Shown here in pieces: positions 10,369 to 20,632 of a stretch of DNA of 64,000 nucleotides. Origin of the DNA: Syntrophomonas palmitatica JCM 14374. Its GTDB lineage: Bacteria > Bacillota > Syntrophomonadia > Syntrophomonadales > Syntrophomonadaceae. The stretch is from the NCBI RefSeq assembly GCF_001311885.1, contig NZ_BBCE01000007.1, positions 1-64,000 of the forward strand, given 5' to 3'. The notes below the pieces were generated by a model. It made no database searches. It had not been told where the DNA came from and was given only the letters and a program-made list of their open reading frames with translations. How positions within the stretch are numbered: position 1 is the stretch's first letter; each line of letters starts with the position of its first letter. Made by a program: the position numbers and the translations under genes.

Positions 10369-10401
10369 TTCTGTGTTTAATCAGTAGTCATCTGTGGCAG
10401 A
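10369..10401 (-). repeat. CACAGAT-type dispersed repeat just after proS
   Basis: A degenerate copy of a short repeat whose minus-strand consensus is roughly CCACAGATTnACACAGAT. It begins 6 nt after the proS stop codon. Other copies lie at 12158-12195, 12301-12340, 14487-14510, 14586-14604, 47493-47516 and 61371-61401. The function is unknown. Confidence 0.5.
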
Positions 10402-10406
10402 TGTTA

Positions 10407-12131
10407 TTATTCTATGGTTCCATGCAGCAAAGGCAGGATGATCTCCTTAACCCGGGCAGATACGCCATCGAGTTCAACCAGTTCATTATCTTTTTCCCAT
10501 CTTTTCTTCATCTCGACCTTGTTTTCCTGCAGGGATTTAGGTCCAATAGTAATTCGCACCGGTATTCCAATCAAATCAGCATCTTTAAATTTTACCCCGG
10601 CTCTTTCATCACGATCATCGAAAAGAACTTCTATTCCCTCCGTCTGCAATTCTCTGTAGATTTTCAGACCAGCGGTCATCTGTTCTTCATTTTTTATATT
10701 TACCGGTACTACAACCACGTGGTAAGGAGCTATCGGTACCGGCCAGATGATTCCGTTCTCATCGTGTTTTTGTTCCACTGCCGCCGCCATAGTTCGTGAA
10801 ATACCTATTCCGTAGCAGCCCATAACAAACACCTTGTCTTTGCCGTCCTGATCCTTGTACGTTGCTTCCAAAGACGCAGAATACTTGGTACCCAGCTTAA
10901 ATATCTGCCCGGCTTCGATGCCGCGCACCAGCGAAAGCCTGCCCTCACAGAGAGGACAATTGTCTCCTTCCACAGCGCTGCGTATATCCGCCACAGCATG
11001 AGGTTCAAAATCTCGTCCCATGTTTACATTAATATAATGATAATCATCCTTGTTGGCTCCACAAGAGAAGTTTTTGGCAGTCACAATTTCCTGGTCGGCA
11101 TAAACCTTGAGTTTAAGTCCCACTGGTCCCAAAGAACCGAAACCTGCTCCGCAGGCTTGTCTGACCTCTTCTTCCCCAGCCATCCTCAGTTCATTGCATC
11201 CCAGGACGTGTTTAAACTTGATTTCATTAAGTTCGCGATCCCCTCGTAATATGGCAGCAACCAATTCCCCGTCTTGAACGTAGACCAGAGTTTTAACCGT
11301 TTTTTCTACCGGAATATTAAGAAAAGATACCAGATCATTTATAGTTTTCTGCCCGGGGGTAGGAATCGTATCCAGAGGCAGCATTTCTTCATTATAATTT
11401 ATCTCCGCGGAAACCTTGCATTGAGCTTTTTCCACATTGGCCGCGTAATCGCAAGCATCGCAGTATACTATTTCTGATTCGCCCGTATCAGCCAGAACCG
11501 TAAATTCATGAGTCTCGTTTCCTCCAATAGCTCCGCTATCCGCTTCTACCACCCGGTACTCCAAAGAGAGTCTATTAAATATGCGGCTGTAGGTTTCATA
11601 CATTCTCCAGTACACTTTATCAAGGCCTTCGTTATCCATATCAAAGGAATAAGCGTCTTTCATTATGAACTCTCGGCCTCGAAGCAGACCAAAGCGAGGT
11701 CTTATTTCATCCCGGTATTTATTTTGAATCTGGTATAGCAGCAAAGGCAGATCTCTGTAAGTATGCACATCAGCATCAACCAGAGTGGTTATCATTTCTT
11801 CGTGAGTGGGTCCCAAGGCAAAATCACGGTGGTGTCTGTCCTGCAAGCGAAACATTTCATCCCCGTATACTACCCAGCGTCCGGATTTTTGCCATATTTC
11901 GGCAGGCTGTACGATGGGCATCAGCACTTCCTGCCCGCCGGCGCGGTCCATTTCCTCACGTACGATGTTTTCAATTTTCTTTATAACCCGGTAGGCCAAT
12001 GGCAGATAGGAGTATATTCCGGCGGATGCCTTCCTGATAAACCCGGCCCGGAGCAATAACTGGTGACTCAGCACCTCAGCTTCTGCCGGAACTTCACGCA
12101 AAGTAGGACAAAAAAGTTGGGAAAAAAGCAT
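10407..12131 (-). CDS. proS: Prolyl-tRNA synthetase
   Basis: Charges tRNA-Pro with proline. The 574-residue chain has the bacterial (ProS type 1) layout: class II core with motif 1 and motif 2 (FRDEIRPRFGLLRGREFIMKD region; key parts RPRFGLLR and EFIMKDAYSFD), an inserted editing (INS) domain at about 225-400 that removes mischarged alanine, and the anticodon-binding domain from about 475. The start is ATG at 12131 with GAGGAGG 8 nt upstream. I see no T-box leader in the 167 nt upstream. A perfect TATAAT lies 19 nt before the start codon, but no matching -35 is evident. Confidence 0.96.
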   Translation of the reverse strand: MLFSQLFCPTLREVPAEAEVLSHQLLLRAGFIRKASAGIYSYLPLAYRVIKKIENIVREEMDRAGGQEVLMPIVQPAEIWQKSGRWVVYGDEMFRLQDRHHRDFALGPTHEEMITTLVDADVHTYRDLPLLLYQIQNKYRDEIRPRFGLLRGREFIMKDAYSFDMDNEGLDKVYWRMYETYSRIFNRLSLEYRVVEADSGAIGGNETHEFTVLADTGESEIVYCDACDYAANVEKAQCKVSAEINYNEEMLPLDTIPTPGQKTINDLVSFLNIPVEKTVKTLVYVQDGELVAAILRGDRELNEIKFKHVLGCNELRMAGEEEVRQACGAGFGSLGPVGLKLKVYADQEIVTAKNFSCGANKDDYHYINVNMGRDFEPHAVADIRSAVEGDNCPLCEGRLSLVRGIEAGQIFKLGTKYSASLEATYKDQDGKDKVFVMGCYGIGISRTMAAAVEQKHDENGIIWPVPIAPYHVVVVPVNIKNEEQMTAGLKIYRELQTEGIEVLFDDRDERAGVKFKDADLIGIPVRITIGPKSLQENKVEMKKRWEKDNELVELDGVSARVKEIILPLLHGTIE

Positions 12132-12157
12132 TACGTTACCTCCTCATTAGAATTATA

Positions 12158-12195
12158 GACGCAGAGAACACAGATTATCTATGACTAACGCAGGT
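12158..12195 (+). repeat. CACAGAT-type dispersed repeat upstream of proS
   Basis: The plus strand reads GCAGAGAACACAGATTATC followed by a degenerate continuation. It faces the copy at 12301-12340 in inverted orientation across the proS-ispG gap. The rest of the 167-nt gap (12132-12298) shows nothing else I can name. Confidence 0.45.
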
Positions 12196-12298
12196 CTATT
12201 AAGCCTTACCGTTTATCTTAAATTGAAAATCCACAAACATTGACTATTAGCTGACATTGTGAAGAGACATCAGATTTTACATCTGTAATTATATAAAA

Positions 12299-13410
12299 TC
12301 ATCTGTGTTCATCAGTGTTTAATCTGTGTGAATCTGTGGCTATTGTTTTTTCCGTATCATCCGAGCCTATTTCCTCTATCTCTTTCAAAAGTTCCTCAAC
12401 TAGGCGGTCTTCGGGAACCTTGCCTTTAATGCTGCCATCTTTGAATAACAAACCAAAACCCCGGCCTCCGGCAATTCCGATGTCAGCTTCACGTGCTTCT
12501 CCGGGGCCATTAACTACGCATCCCATTACCGCAACTTTTATAGGCTTGTCCAGGTGGCGGATGCACTTATCCACCTCTTCTGCGGTTCGAATAAGGTCAA
12601 TTTCACAGCGTCCGCAGGTGGGACAGGAAATTAACTCTACCCCGCGCTGGCGCATATCTAAATCCCGCAAGATCTCATAGGCAGCCCAAACCTCTTCAAC
12701 CGGATCAGCGGTTAAGGATACCCTTATGGTATCCCCGATTCCTTCGGATAATAAGATACCCATTCCCAGGGCAGACTTAATCAGGCCCCGGTTTATAGTT
12801 CCGGCTTCAGTTATCCCCAAGTGCAGCGGATAATCCGCCTGCCTGGCAATCAAACGATAAGCCTCCACGGTCAAAGGCACTGATGAAGCTTTTAGTGATA
12901 TCTTGATCTCACGAAAGTCCATATCTTCAAGTAATCTTACATTATCCAGGGCACTCTCCACCATAGCCGGAGCACAGATTCCATTATATTTATTCAATAA
13001 TTTTTTATCCAAAGATCCGGCATTAACGCCAATTCTAACAGGAATTCTATAATCCCGGCAGGCTTTCACCAGTTCCTTAACTTTGCTGGGGCCGCCGATA
13101 TTTCCAGGGTTTATCCTCAGCCGTCTGCTCCAGCTTCAATACTCCTTATCGCCAGGCGATGATCAAAATGAATGTCAGCTATCAGGGGTATATCAATTGA
13201 TGTCTTTATTTTTTTAATCGCAGCCGCCGCTTCTTCATCCAAAACCGCCACCCTCACCAGTTCACAGCCAGCAGCCTGCAGATGCTGAATCTGATGCACC
13301 GTTGCTGTTACATCACGGGTATCGGTATTAGTCATGGACTGTACGACTACAGGGTTATTTCCTCCTATAGCCAGTGAACCAATGTGAATTACCCTGCTTT
13401 TTCTGCGCAT
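12299..13410 (-). CDS. ispG: 4-hydroxy-3-methylbut-2-en-1-yl diphosphate synthase IspG (frameshift)
   Basis: IspG (GcpE) is the 4Fe-4S enzyme that converts methylerythritol cyclodiphosphate to HMBPP in the MEP isoprenoid pathway. The TIM-barrel half starts at ATG 13410 ([23 protein letters not shown]). The second half holds the cluster cysteines (SCPTCGRC and [12 protein letters not shown]). One C is missing near 13120, after IEAGADG. Restoring it gives the standard [10 protein letters not shown], and a protein of about 370 residues. The last 15 residues ([15 protein letters not shown]) are encoded by a CACAGAT-type repeat and are not part of the normal enzyme. It follows rseP, and dxr of the same pathway is nearby. 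Confidence 0.93.
12301..12340 (-). repeat. CACAGAT-type dispersed repeat forming the 3' end of ispG
   Basis: The minus strand reads three successive CACAGAT-like units (CCACAGATTCACACAGATT and then AACACTGATGAACACAGAT). It is the best-preserved copy in the window. The ispG reading frame passes through it and stops at its far end. Confidence 0.7.
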
Positions 13411-13414
13411 CTCA

Positions 13415-14458
13415 TTATCCTTTTAGCAAACGCGCTATATCATTAAAAGTAACTACTATCATTAATCCGATAAGAAAGAGAAAACCCAGCCAATGCACAA
13501 AGCCTTCTTTTTCCGGCTCGATAGGTTTACGTCTTACAGCCTCAATCAAGGCAAATACGATTTTACTGCCATCCAGAGCTGGAATGGGAAGCAGATTCAA
13601 TATCCCCAGGTTGATGGAAAGAAAAGCGCTGAACCCCAGCAGAACTACCCAGCCAATTTGGGCCACTTCTCCGACCATTTTAGTAATACCTACCGGTCCG
13701 GCCAGGTCTCCCAATGAAGCTCCTCCGCTGAATAACAATCCTAGACCAGACAGCATCAATACCGTTAAATCAAAGGTGTGTTTGAATCCAACCTTTATTC
13801 CTTCAATAATACCAAGTTTTTCATACCGCACCTGTCCTAATACCCCTATTTCAGCCTTACCAGTAGTTTGGTTACGACCCGGGACAATTGTATAGTTAAG
13901 TATTTTGCCTTTTCGTTCAACAATTATCCGCATTTTTACCCCAGGTTTGTTCGATTCAATACTGCGGTTCAATTCACTCCAGGTTTTAATAGCAGTTCCG
14001 TTCACGTTTACGATGCGGTCACCGGCCTGAAGACCGGCAGCAGCCGCGGGTTTACCTGTGATGGCTTTCCCAATTACGGCTTCATTAGAACTGTGGGCAA
14101 TACCAATAAATGAATATAAATATATAAATATAAACAAGGCCAGAACCATGTTCATGAGCGGGCCTGCTGCAGAAACTTTAATTTTTTCCCAAGGGGTGCG
14201 GTTATTAAACCCATTAGGGTCATCCTCATCGCCCGGTTCCTCTCCTGCCATGCGCACAAAACCTCCTAATGGCACGAGGCGCAGTGAATATACTACTCCA
14301 TCTCTTTTAACGGAGAACAACCGGTAGCCGAAACCCAAAGAGAATTCCCAAACGGGTATGCCAATCCTTCGGGCAATAATAAAATGGCCCCATTCATGAA
14401 CCAGTATTAAAACGGCAATAATCAGCAGGGTTATCAAAATGGTAGCGGTAGTACTCAT
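13415..14458 (-). CDS. rseP: Site-2 membrane metalloprotease RseP/RasP
   Basis: An intramembrane zinc protease that clears remnants of anti-sigma factors, signal peptides and other membrane substrates. The 347-residue protein has HEWGH (residues 21-25) in the first membrane helix, [11 protein letters not shown], a periplasm-facing PDZ domain (about 125-200) and the C-terminal [12 protein letters not shown] with the third zinc ligand. ATG 14458 has GGAGG upstream. It lies between dxr and ispG, as in many Clostridia. In B. subtilis the homologue (rasP) is next to dxr and proS. Confidence 0.95.
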   Translation of the reverse strand: MSTTATILITLLIIAVLILVHEWGHFIIARRIGIPVWEFSLGFGYRLFSVKRDGVVYSLRLVPLGGFVRMAGEEPGDEDDPNGFNNRTPWEKIKVSAAGPLMNMVLALFIFIYLYSFIGIAHSSNEAVIGKAITGKPAAAAGLQAGDRIVNVNGTAIKTWSELNRSIESNKPGVKMRIIVERKGKILNYTIVPGRNQTTGKAEIGVLGQVRYEKLGIIEGIKVGFKHTFDLTVLMLSGLGLLFSGGASLGDLAGPVGITKMVGEVAQIGWVVLLGFSAFLSINLGILNLLPIPALDGSKIVFALIEAVRRKPIEPEKEGFVHWLGFLFLIGLMIVVTFNDIARLLKG

Positions 14459-14486
14459 ACAAACCTCCCGTAAATTAAATAAACAA

Positions 14487-14510
14487 CCACAGTATTAACA
14501 CAGATGGATC
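14487..14510 (+). repeat. CACAGAT-type dispersed repeat, copy in the rseP-dxr gap
   Basis: The plus strand reads CCACAGTATTAACACAGATG. It is the inverted partner of the copy at 14586-14604. The 153-nt gap 14459-14612 is otherwise AT-rich with no feature I can name. Confidence 0.45.
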
Positions 14511-14585
14511 TTTAAATCTGAATATGTATCAATTAGCTGAAAACAGTTATTCACTTATGTTTTTGTCTTTTATTATTAAACTAAT

Positions 14586-14604
14586 ATCTATATTCATCTG
14601 TGGC
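14586..14604 (-). repeat. CACAGAT-type dispersed repeat just after dxr
   Basis: The minus strand reads GGCCACAGATGAATATAGAT, starting 8 nt past the dxr stop codon. It is a partial copy of the same dispersed family. Confidence 0.45.
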
Positions 14605-14612
14605 CAACATTC

Positions 14613-15763
14613 TCAAAATAACTCCCCACAAACTTCTCGTGCCCAGGCGTCTGCTTGTAATATTTGTTCCAGGCTCGGATTGGCTGCAGTATTATGCCGG
14701 GCCATTACCCCGGCAACCAGGTCCGCCATACGTACAAAAGCGATTTTGCCATCCAAAAAAGCCTGCACCGCCACTTCATTGGCACCATTCATTACCGCGG
14801 GCATAGTCCCCCCGGTTTTGCCAGCCTCATAAGCCAACTCCAGGGCGGGAAATCGATTGTAATCAGGCTTCTCGAAATGTATTCTGCCCTGACTGGCAAA
14901 ATCAAGTACAGGCACTGGCGAGTGCAGCCTTTCAGGATACGTCAGGGCGTACTGAATGGGAATTCTCATATCAGCTGTGCCCAGATGGGCAATAAACGCT
15001 CCATCCATAAGTTCAACCATGGAATGTATCACGCTTTCCCGCTGGACCAGGACCTGGATATGATCATAATCAACACCAAAGAGATGATGGGCCTCAATAA
15101 CCTCCAATCCTTTATTCATAAGACTGGCTGAATCCACGGTAATCTTAGGTCCCATACTCCAGGTAGGGTGTTTTAAGGCCATGTCCACTGTCACTTTTTC
15201 AAGTTGTTCTTGGCTAAAATCACGAAATGGTCCGCCGGATGCAGTCAGCCAAATATTTTTCAGATGTTTTTTTTCACCCGCTAAACATTGAAAATTGCGG
15301 AATGCTCGCTGTCAACCGGAATCAATTCGACCCCTTTGTATGCAACTGCTTGCATTACAATATCTCCGGCGGCTACCAGGGTTTCCTTGTTAGCCAGCGC
15401 TATTCGTTTACCGCCATCAATGGCTGCCAGGGTTGGTTTAATTCCTACCGCGCCGCTCAATGCGATGACTACTATGTCAGCCTCAGGCAAAACAGCTAAT
15501 TCACAAAGTCCATCCAACCCAAATAAGATTTCGGCAGGGGTTGAAGCAGCATTCTTAAATTCCTGATAAGCATCTTTATCGGTAAGCGCCACCATTTGCG
15601 GATGATAGCGGGCAGCCTGCTCCCCCAGCATATCGGCCTCATTACGTGCTGCCAATCCCAAAACCCGGAAGCGGTCAGGATACCGGTCAATTACATCCAG
15701 GGTCTGTCTGCCTATGGATCCGGTAGATCCCAGGATAACAACATTGCGTTGCATATTACCCAT
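14613..15763 (-). CDS. dxr: 1-deoxy-D-xylulose 5-phosphate reductoisomerase (frameshift)
   Basis: Dxr makes 2-C-methyl-D-erythritol 4-phosphate, the committed step of the MEP isoprenoid pathway, using NADPH. The N-terminal NADPH motif is [14 protein letters not shown], followed by [11 protein letters not shown] and [10 protein letters not shown]. The C-terminal frame carries [23 protein letters not shown] and MNGANEVAV. One C is missing near 15290; restoring it gives SAIFQCLAGE and a protein of about 383 residues. I place the start at ATG 15763, which overlaps the upstream stop as TAATG and has GGAGGA before it. Confidence 0.94.
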
Positions 15764-16887
15764 TAAATATTTTTCCTCCATTCCAGACCGGGAAATATGC
15801 CGGCCCGGTAACAAGCCATAAATATTACTACTGATACGGGCCCCAGTATCATGCCCACCAGTCCGCCTAACTGCAGCCCCACATAGAGGGATATTAGGGT
15901 TACCAAAGGATGCAGGCCGATGTTATCACCAACAATTTTCGGTTCCAATACCTGCCTAACAATAGAAATGGTCGCGTAAACCAGTAATAGACTTACGCCC
16001 ATACGTGTGCTGCCGGTCGCAAACTCCCAGATTATCCAGGGTACAAATATTGTTCCTGGACCCAATACGGGCAGAATGTCGCATAATCCTACCACCAAGC
16101 CTATAGTTAAAACATATTTTACATGTAGAATTTTTAAAGCAACCATTGTGGTTATGGCAGTTATACTGATTAAGATGCTGTAGGCTTTTAGAAAACCCAT
16201 TAAAGCAGCAATAAGTTCAGATACTATTCTGCTGGTTTTCGATTTAGCCTGACCGGGAAGAAATCTCGCTAAAAATGTCTTGATTATTTCCCGGTCCTTT
16301 ACTATTAAAAAGGTGGCCACAGCAACAATAATCAGAAAAATAAATATTCCCGGAAGCATGGTCATTATTTGCAGTAATACATTTATACTGCCATCAAGCA
16401 ATGACTTCAGGGCATCCAAACTTTTGCCCAGGTTCCCCTGTATGGACTTCTCTACTTCAGGGGGCAGGTTCAGATTCAGATAGAATAACTTGAAATTAGC
16501 AATCGTTGTGGTTATTCTGCCCGTAATTTGGTCCGAATATTGTACTACCTGGGGATACAATCCTGATAGTTCTTTCACAATAACGGAGATAATCAGGAAA
16601 ATCAGGTAAAATACGCCGCCTACAACGATTATTAAACTGACTGCCGCCGCCCACACTCTCTGCATATGAACCTTATTTTCAAAAAATTGTACCAGCGGTT
16701 CAACCATGAACGCCAGAATCATGGCAACAATAAACGGCATCAACAGAACCGGAACGTAGGATAACCCTTTTCCTAAGAGAGGAAAAGCGTAGGTAAAAAT
16801 CAGATAAACAGCCACCAAGGCCATAACCAGAATACCCAATTTGGCAAGGTATTTCAGGTACTTCTGCAATTCCGGATCCAAGCCCAT
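15763..16887 (-). CDS. AI-2E/PerM/YtvI-family membrane protein
   Basis: A polytopic membrane protein of 374 residues with about seven or eight hydrophobic helices, typical of the AI-2E exporter/PerM superfamily. The motif region GLCDILPVLGPGTIFVPW and the end LGLVGMILGPV-like segment (GGLVGMILGPVSV) are characteristic. The pairing of two N-terminal helices, a soluble central part and a C-terminal helix block resembles the sporulation protein YtvI. The substrate is unknown. ATG 16887 is very close to its ribosome site, so TTG 16881 may be the real start. The stop overlaps the dxr start by one base. Confidence 0.8.
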   Translation of the reverse strand: MGLDPELQKYLKYLAKLGILVMALVAVYLIFTYAFPLLGKGLSYVPVLLMPFIVAMILAFMVEPLVQFFENKVHMQRVWAAAVSLIIVVGGVFYLIFLIISVIVKELSGLYPQVVQYSDQITGRITTTIANFKLFYLNLNLPPEVEKSIQGNLGKSLDALKSLLDGSINVLLQIMTMLPGIFIFLIIVAVATFLIVKDREIIKTFLARFLPGQAKSKTSRIVSELIAALMGFLKAYSILISITAITTMVALKILHVKYVLTIGLVVGLCDILPVLGPGTIFVPWIIWEFATGSTRMGVSLLLVYATISIVRQVLEPKIVGDNIGLHPLVTLISLYVGLQLGGLVGMILGPVSVVIFMACYRAGIFPGLEWRKNI

Positions 16888-16949
16888 CCCCTCCTCACTT
16901 CAATGTCTTACACGCGGTAAAATTTCTGCTAATCTGTCTTAATACGCGG

Positions 16950-17747
16950 CTAATGCACAAAAAACACAAAGAAATAGTATACAACTGGAGCCACAAACAG
17001 GAAACTGTCGAAACGGTCCATAACGCCCCCGTGACCGGGAATAATATTGCCTGAGTCCTTAACATTAAAATAGCGCTTTATGCCGGATTCAAACAAGTCG
17101 CCAAACTGGGCGGTGAAACCTGTTAACAGTCCTAGTATTAATACATATGCCAGAGGTATGGATTCAATATGTATTACTCTGAAAAACACCATGGCTAAAA
17201 TTACCGGCAAAACACTTGCGCCCAGGGCTCCTTCCCATGTCTTGGCCGGGCTTAATTGCGGAGCCAGCTTATGACTCCCCCAAAACCTGCCGGCAAAATA
17301 CCCCCCTATATCACTGCACCAGGTCAATAAAAACGCCAGCAGGATAATATAAAATGAATTGGACATTTTGCCGATAATCAGGCTGTAATTAAACAGGAAT
17401 CCCAGATAGCAAGGCCCAAAAATACTCAGAGCCAGGTCAATATAATCAAACCTTGGGTATTTTAAAACCATATATACGACACTTACAACCAGGGTCAAAA
17501 ATACTGCAGGTATTAAATAATCAGGATACAAAGGAAGATGCATAATAACCAAAAGCATCAGCAAGCCCGGAATTTGCAAAGGTTTAAACTGGCGGTTGCG
17601 CATCATTTTGTAATACTCTCCCAGGGACAATATGGCCAGCAGAATAAAGAATCCCTGCCAGTAGGCTCCGCCTAGATAGAGCAACCCCAACAGCAAAGGT
17701 ATGCCAACAACTGCACTTAAGACCCTGGTTTTAAGCATAATCTTCAT
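16950..17747 (-). CDS. cdsA: Phosphatidate cytidylyltransferase
   Basis: CdsA makes CDP-diacylglycerol from CTP and phosphatidic acid, the branch point of phospholipid synthesis. The 265-residue membrane protein has about eight hydrophobic helices and the family signature near the C-terminus (ESGIKRYFNVKDSGNIIPGH, then GGVMDRFDS). ATG 17747 overlaps uppS by 17 nt; ATG 17738 is an alternative start with AGGA 8 nt upstream. The order uppS-cdsA-dxr-rseP matches B. subtilis, apart from the inserted AI-2E family gene. Confidence 0.95.
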   Translation of the reverse strand: MKIMLKTRVLSAVVGIPLLLGLLYLGGAYWQGFFILLAILSLGEYYKMMRNRQFKPLQIPGLLMLLVIMHLPLYPDYLIPAVFLTLVVSVVYMVLKYPRFDYIDLALSIFGPCYLGFLFNYSLIIGKMSNSFYIILLAFLLTWCSDIGGYFAGRFWGSHKLAPQLSPAKTWEGALGASVLPVILAMVFFRVIHIESIPLAYVLILGLLTGFTAQFGDLFESGIKRYFNVKDSGNIIPGHGGVMDRFDSFLFVAPVVYYFFVFFVH

Positions 17748-18504
17748 CCTGCCCCGGAGAAGAATTCAGGCCTCCAAACCTGCGTTCGCGTTGTTGATAA
17801 TCCCATATGGCCTTACAGAACTCATCGGTTGTAAAATCAGGCCATAGTGATTCTGTAACCCACAGCTCGGTATAGGCTATTTGCCATAACATAAAATTGC
17901 TGATTCGCATTTCGCCCGCGGTGCGGATAAGCAAATCGGGATCTGGCAAATCATGGGTATAGAGCAGGCTAGAAAAAAGCGTTTCATTAATATCCTCTTC
18001 TTGAAGTTCTCCGGCCTGAAGTTTACGGGAGAGAGCCAGAACTGCGTCCAGCACTTCACGCCGTGCACCGTAATTTAGAGCAATATTGAACCGCAAGCCC
18101 TGGTTGTCTTTTGTCAGGCTCAGCGCTCTTTCAATTTCTGTTCTGCACTCACTGGGGAGGGTGGCATGATCACCCAGCATTCTAATGCGCACTTGATTTT
18201 CATGGAGTTCAAGCAGTTCTTTATGTAAATACTCCACCAGCAAATTCATAAGAAAATTCACTTCTTCTCCGGGCCGTTTCCAATTTTCGGTGGAAAAAGC
18301 GAAAACGGTTAAAGCCTTAATACCTATATCATCACAGGCCTTAACGATTTGCTTTAAAGTGCTCATGCCAGCACGATGGCCCATGGTCCTGGGCATCAGT
18401 CGTTTTTTGGCCCAACGTCCGTTGCCGTCCATAATAATTGCAACATGTTGAGGTATTTCCCCCGCTTTTATTAGTTCAGCATAGTCAGGCTTCTTTTTCA
18501 CCAT
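17731..18504 (-). CDS. uppS: Undecaprenyl diphosphate synthase (isoprenyl transferase)
   Basis: UppS condenses isopentenyl diphosphates into C55 undecaprenyl diphosphate, the lipid carrier for cell-wall polymers. The 257-residue protein shows the cis-prenyltransferase motifs: IIMDGNGRWAKKR with the catalytic aspartate, GHRAGMSTLK, TVFAFSTENWKRP, and near the end IRTAGEMRISNFMLWQIAYTE (key part RTAGEMRISNF). ATG 18504 has GGAGAAG upstream. An intrinsic terminator lies between it and frr, so it may be transcribed partly on its own. Confidence 0.96.
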   Translation of the reverse strand: MVKKKPDYAELIKAGEIPQHVAIIMDGNGRWAKKRLMPRTMGHRAGMSTLKQIVKACDDIGIKALTVFAFSTENWKRPGEEVNFLMNLLVEYLHKELLELHENQVRIRMLGDHATLPSECRTEIERALSLTKDNQGLRFNIALNYGARREVLDAVLALSRKLQAGELQEEDINETLFSSLLYTHDLPDPDLLIRTAGEMRISNFMLWQIAYTELWVTESLWPDFTTDEFCKAIWDYQQRERRFGGLNSSPGQDEDYA

Positions 18505-18533
18505 AGGCTATTCTTCTCCTAACGCTGAAAGTA

Positions 18534-18554
18534 TAAAACCCCCGGACCGGGGGT
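18534..18554 (-). terminator. Intrinsic terminator after frr
   Basis: On the minus strand ACCCCC, a 5-nt loop and GGGGGT (18554-18538) are followed by TTTTAT. It lies 57 nt past the frr stop and 30 nt before the uppS start, so it ends most rpsB-tsf-pyrH-frr transcripts. Confidence 0.8.
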
Positions 18555-18610
18555 ATTCTGGTTTAGCATTATTATAACCGCAGCCGGTATTAATGGAAAG
18601 CAAAATCAGT

Positions 18611-19168
18611 TTATACTTCCATAATATCCTTTTCTTTGGCAGCCAGTATTATGTCTACATCCTTTATGGATTTATCAGTTATTTTCTGAATCTCATCAAT
18701 GCCTTTTTTGCTTTCATCCTCAGAGATCAGTTTTTCTTTTTCACTTGACTTAATCATATCATTAGCTTCACGACGTATATTACGTATGGCCACCCGGGCT
18801 TCCTCAGCCCGCTTCTTGACCACTTTGACCAGGTCCTTTCTTCTTTCCTCAGTAAGCTGCGGAATAGCTATACGAATAACATTTCCATCATTAGAAGGAT
18901 TAACTCCCAAATCTGATTTCATTATAGCTTTTTCGATATCGGCAATACTGCTCTTATCCCAGGGCTGTATCACGAGTAATCTTGCTTCCGGAACCGCTAT
19001 ATTAGCCAGTTGGTTAAGCGGAGTCGGTTCACCGTAATAGTCAACCATAATCCTGTCCAGCATAGCCGGGTTGGCCCTGCCTGCTCTCAGGGAAGCGAGA
19101 TCCCGGGTTAAATGCTCGGTAGTTTTTTTCATTCTGTCTTCACAATCCAGACAAATATCTTTGATCAT
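18611..19168 (-). CDS. frr: Ribosome recycling factor
   Basis: RRF works with EF-G to split the post-termination ribosome. The 185-residue length is standard. Conserved segments include [46 protein letters not shown] and [15 protein letters not shown] 19168 has GGGAGG 8 nt upstream. It lies 4 nt after pyrH, the usual pyrH-frr pairing. Confidence 0.97.
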   Translation of the reverse strand: MIKDICLDCEDRMKKTTEHLTRDLASLRAGRANPAMLDRIMVDYYGEPTPLNQLANIAVPEARLLVIQPWDKSSIADIEKAIMKSDLGVNPSNDGNVIRIAIPQLTEERRKDLVKVVKKRAEEARVAIRNIRREANDMIKSSEKEKLISEDESKKGIDEIQKITDKSIKDVDIILAAKEKDIMEV

Positions 19169-19172
19169 ATTG

Positions 19173-19900
<728 letters not shown>

Positions 19901-19909
19901 TTAGTATTC

Positions 19910-20557
19910 TTAGCGATTTACCTGTGCCATTACCTCGGCGGCAAAATCGCCTTTTTCCTTTTCAATGCCTTCTCCTACTTCGTAACGCACAAATCTCCTC
20001 ACGGTAATATTTTCGCCCAATTTAGCTACGTGTTCGTGAATAAGCTCTTGGACAGTTTTATCAGTATCTTTAATAAAAGGCTGTTCCATAAGGCAGCGTT
20101 CCTTGAAGAACTTATCCAAACGTCCTTCTACCATCTTGTCGATTACCTTTTCCGGTTTGCCTTCTTCAAGAGCCTGGGCTCTCAAGACATCTCTCTCCCT
20201 TTGCAAAATATCTTCTGAAACCTCTTCACGGCTGACAAACTCCGGATTGGAAGCGGCTATCTGCATGGCGATATCATAGGCGAGTTGTTTGTATTCCGCG
20301 GTTTTAGCAACAAAGTCGGTTTCGCAATTAACCTCAACCAGTACGCCTATGCGTCCCCCGCCATGAATATAAGATGTTACCGTACCTTCACTGGCCACTC
20401 GTCCCGCCTTTTTAGCAGCTTTGGCCAGACCTTTGGTGCGCAGTTCATCAATAGCTTTCTCAAGGTCGCCGCCGGTGCTTTCCAGAGCCCTTTTACAGTC
20501 CATCATACCTGCGCCGGTTCTTTCACGCAGTTCCTTTACCATTTGTGCCGTAATCAA
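19910..20557 (-). CDS. tsf: Elongation factor Ts
   Basis: EF-Ts exchanges GDP for GTP on EF-Tu. At 215 residues it is a short form, shorter than the E. coli protein (about 283), as found in several Clostridia. It keeps the N-terminal UBA-like domain ([19 protein letters not shown]), the TDFVAKT motif ([12 protein letters not shown]) and a reduced core. The start is TTG at 20557 with AAGGAGG 8 nt upstream. The hairpin at 20585-20621 separates it from rpsB. Confidence 0.96.
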   Translation of the reverse strand: MITAQMVKELRERTGAGMMDCKRALESTGGDLEKAIDELRTKGLAKAAKKAGRVASEGTVTSYIHGGGRIGVLVEVNCETDFVAKTAEYKQLAYDIAMQIAASNPEFVSREEVSEDILQRERDVLRAQALEEGKPEKVIDKMVEGRLDKFFKERCLMEQPFIKDTDKTVQELIHEHVAKLGENITVRRFVRYEVGEGIEKEKGDFAAEVMAQVNR

Positions 20558-20584
20558 ATCTTATACCTCCTTAGATTTTCTCAC

Positions 20585-20621
20585 AAAAAAGGGTTTACAG
20601 GAGAAGCTCCGGTAAACCCTT
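20585..20621 (-). terminator. Terminator-like hairpin between rpsB and tsf
   Basis: On the minus strand AAGGGTTTAC (20621-20612) pairs perfectly with GTAAACCCTT (20598-20589). An inner GGAG/CTCC stem fills the loop, and six T residues follow. It lies 12 nt past the rpsB stop, so it probably reduces tsf-pyrH-frr transcription relative to rpsB, as described for the E. coli rpsB-tsf gap. Confidence 0.78.
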
Positions 20622-20632
20622 GTAGCTGGCTG

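Noticed and set aside
12132-12298. T-box riboswitch upstream of proS
   Set aside because: No T-box sequence, specifier loop or terminator is visible in this gap.
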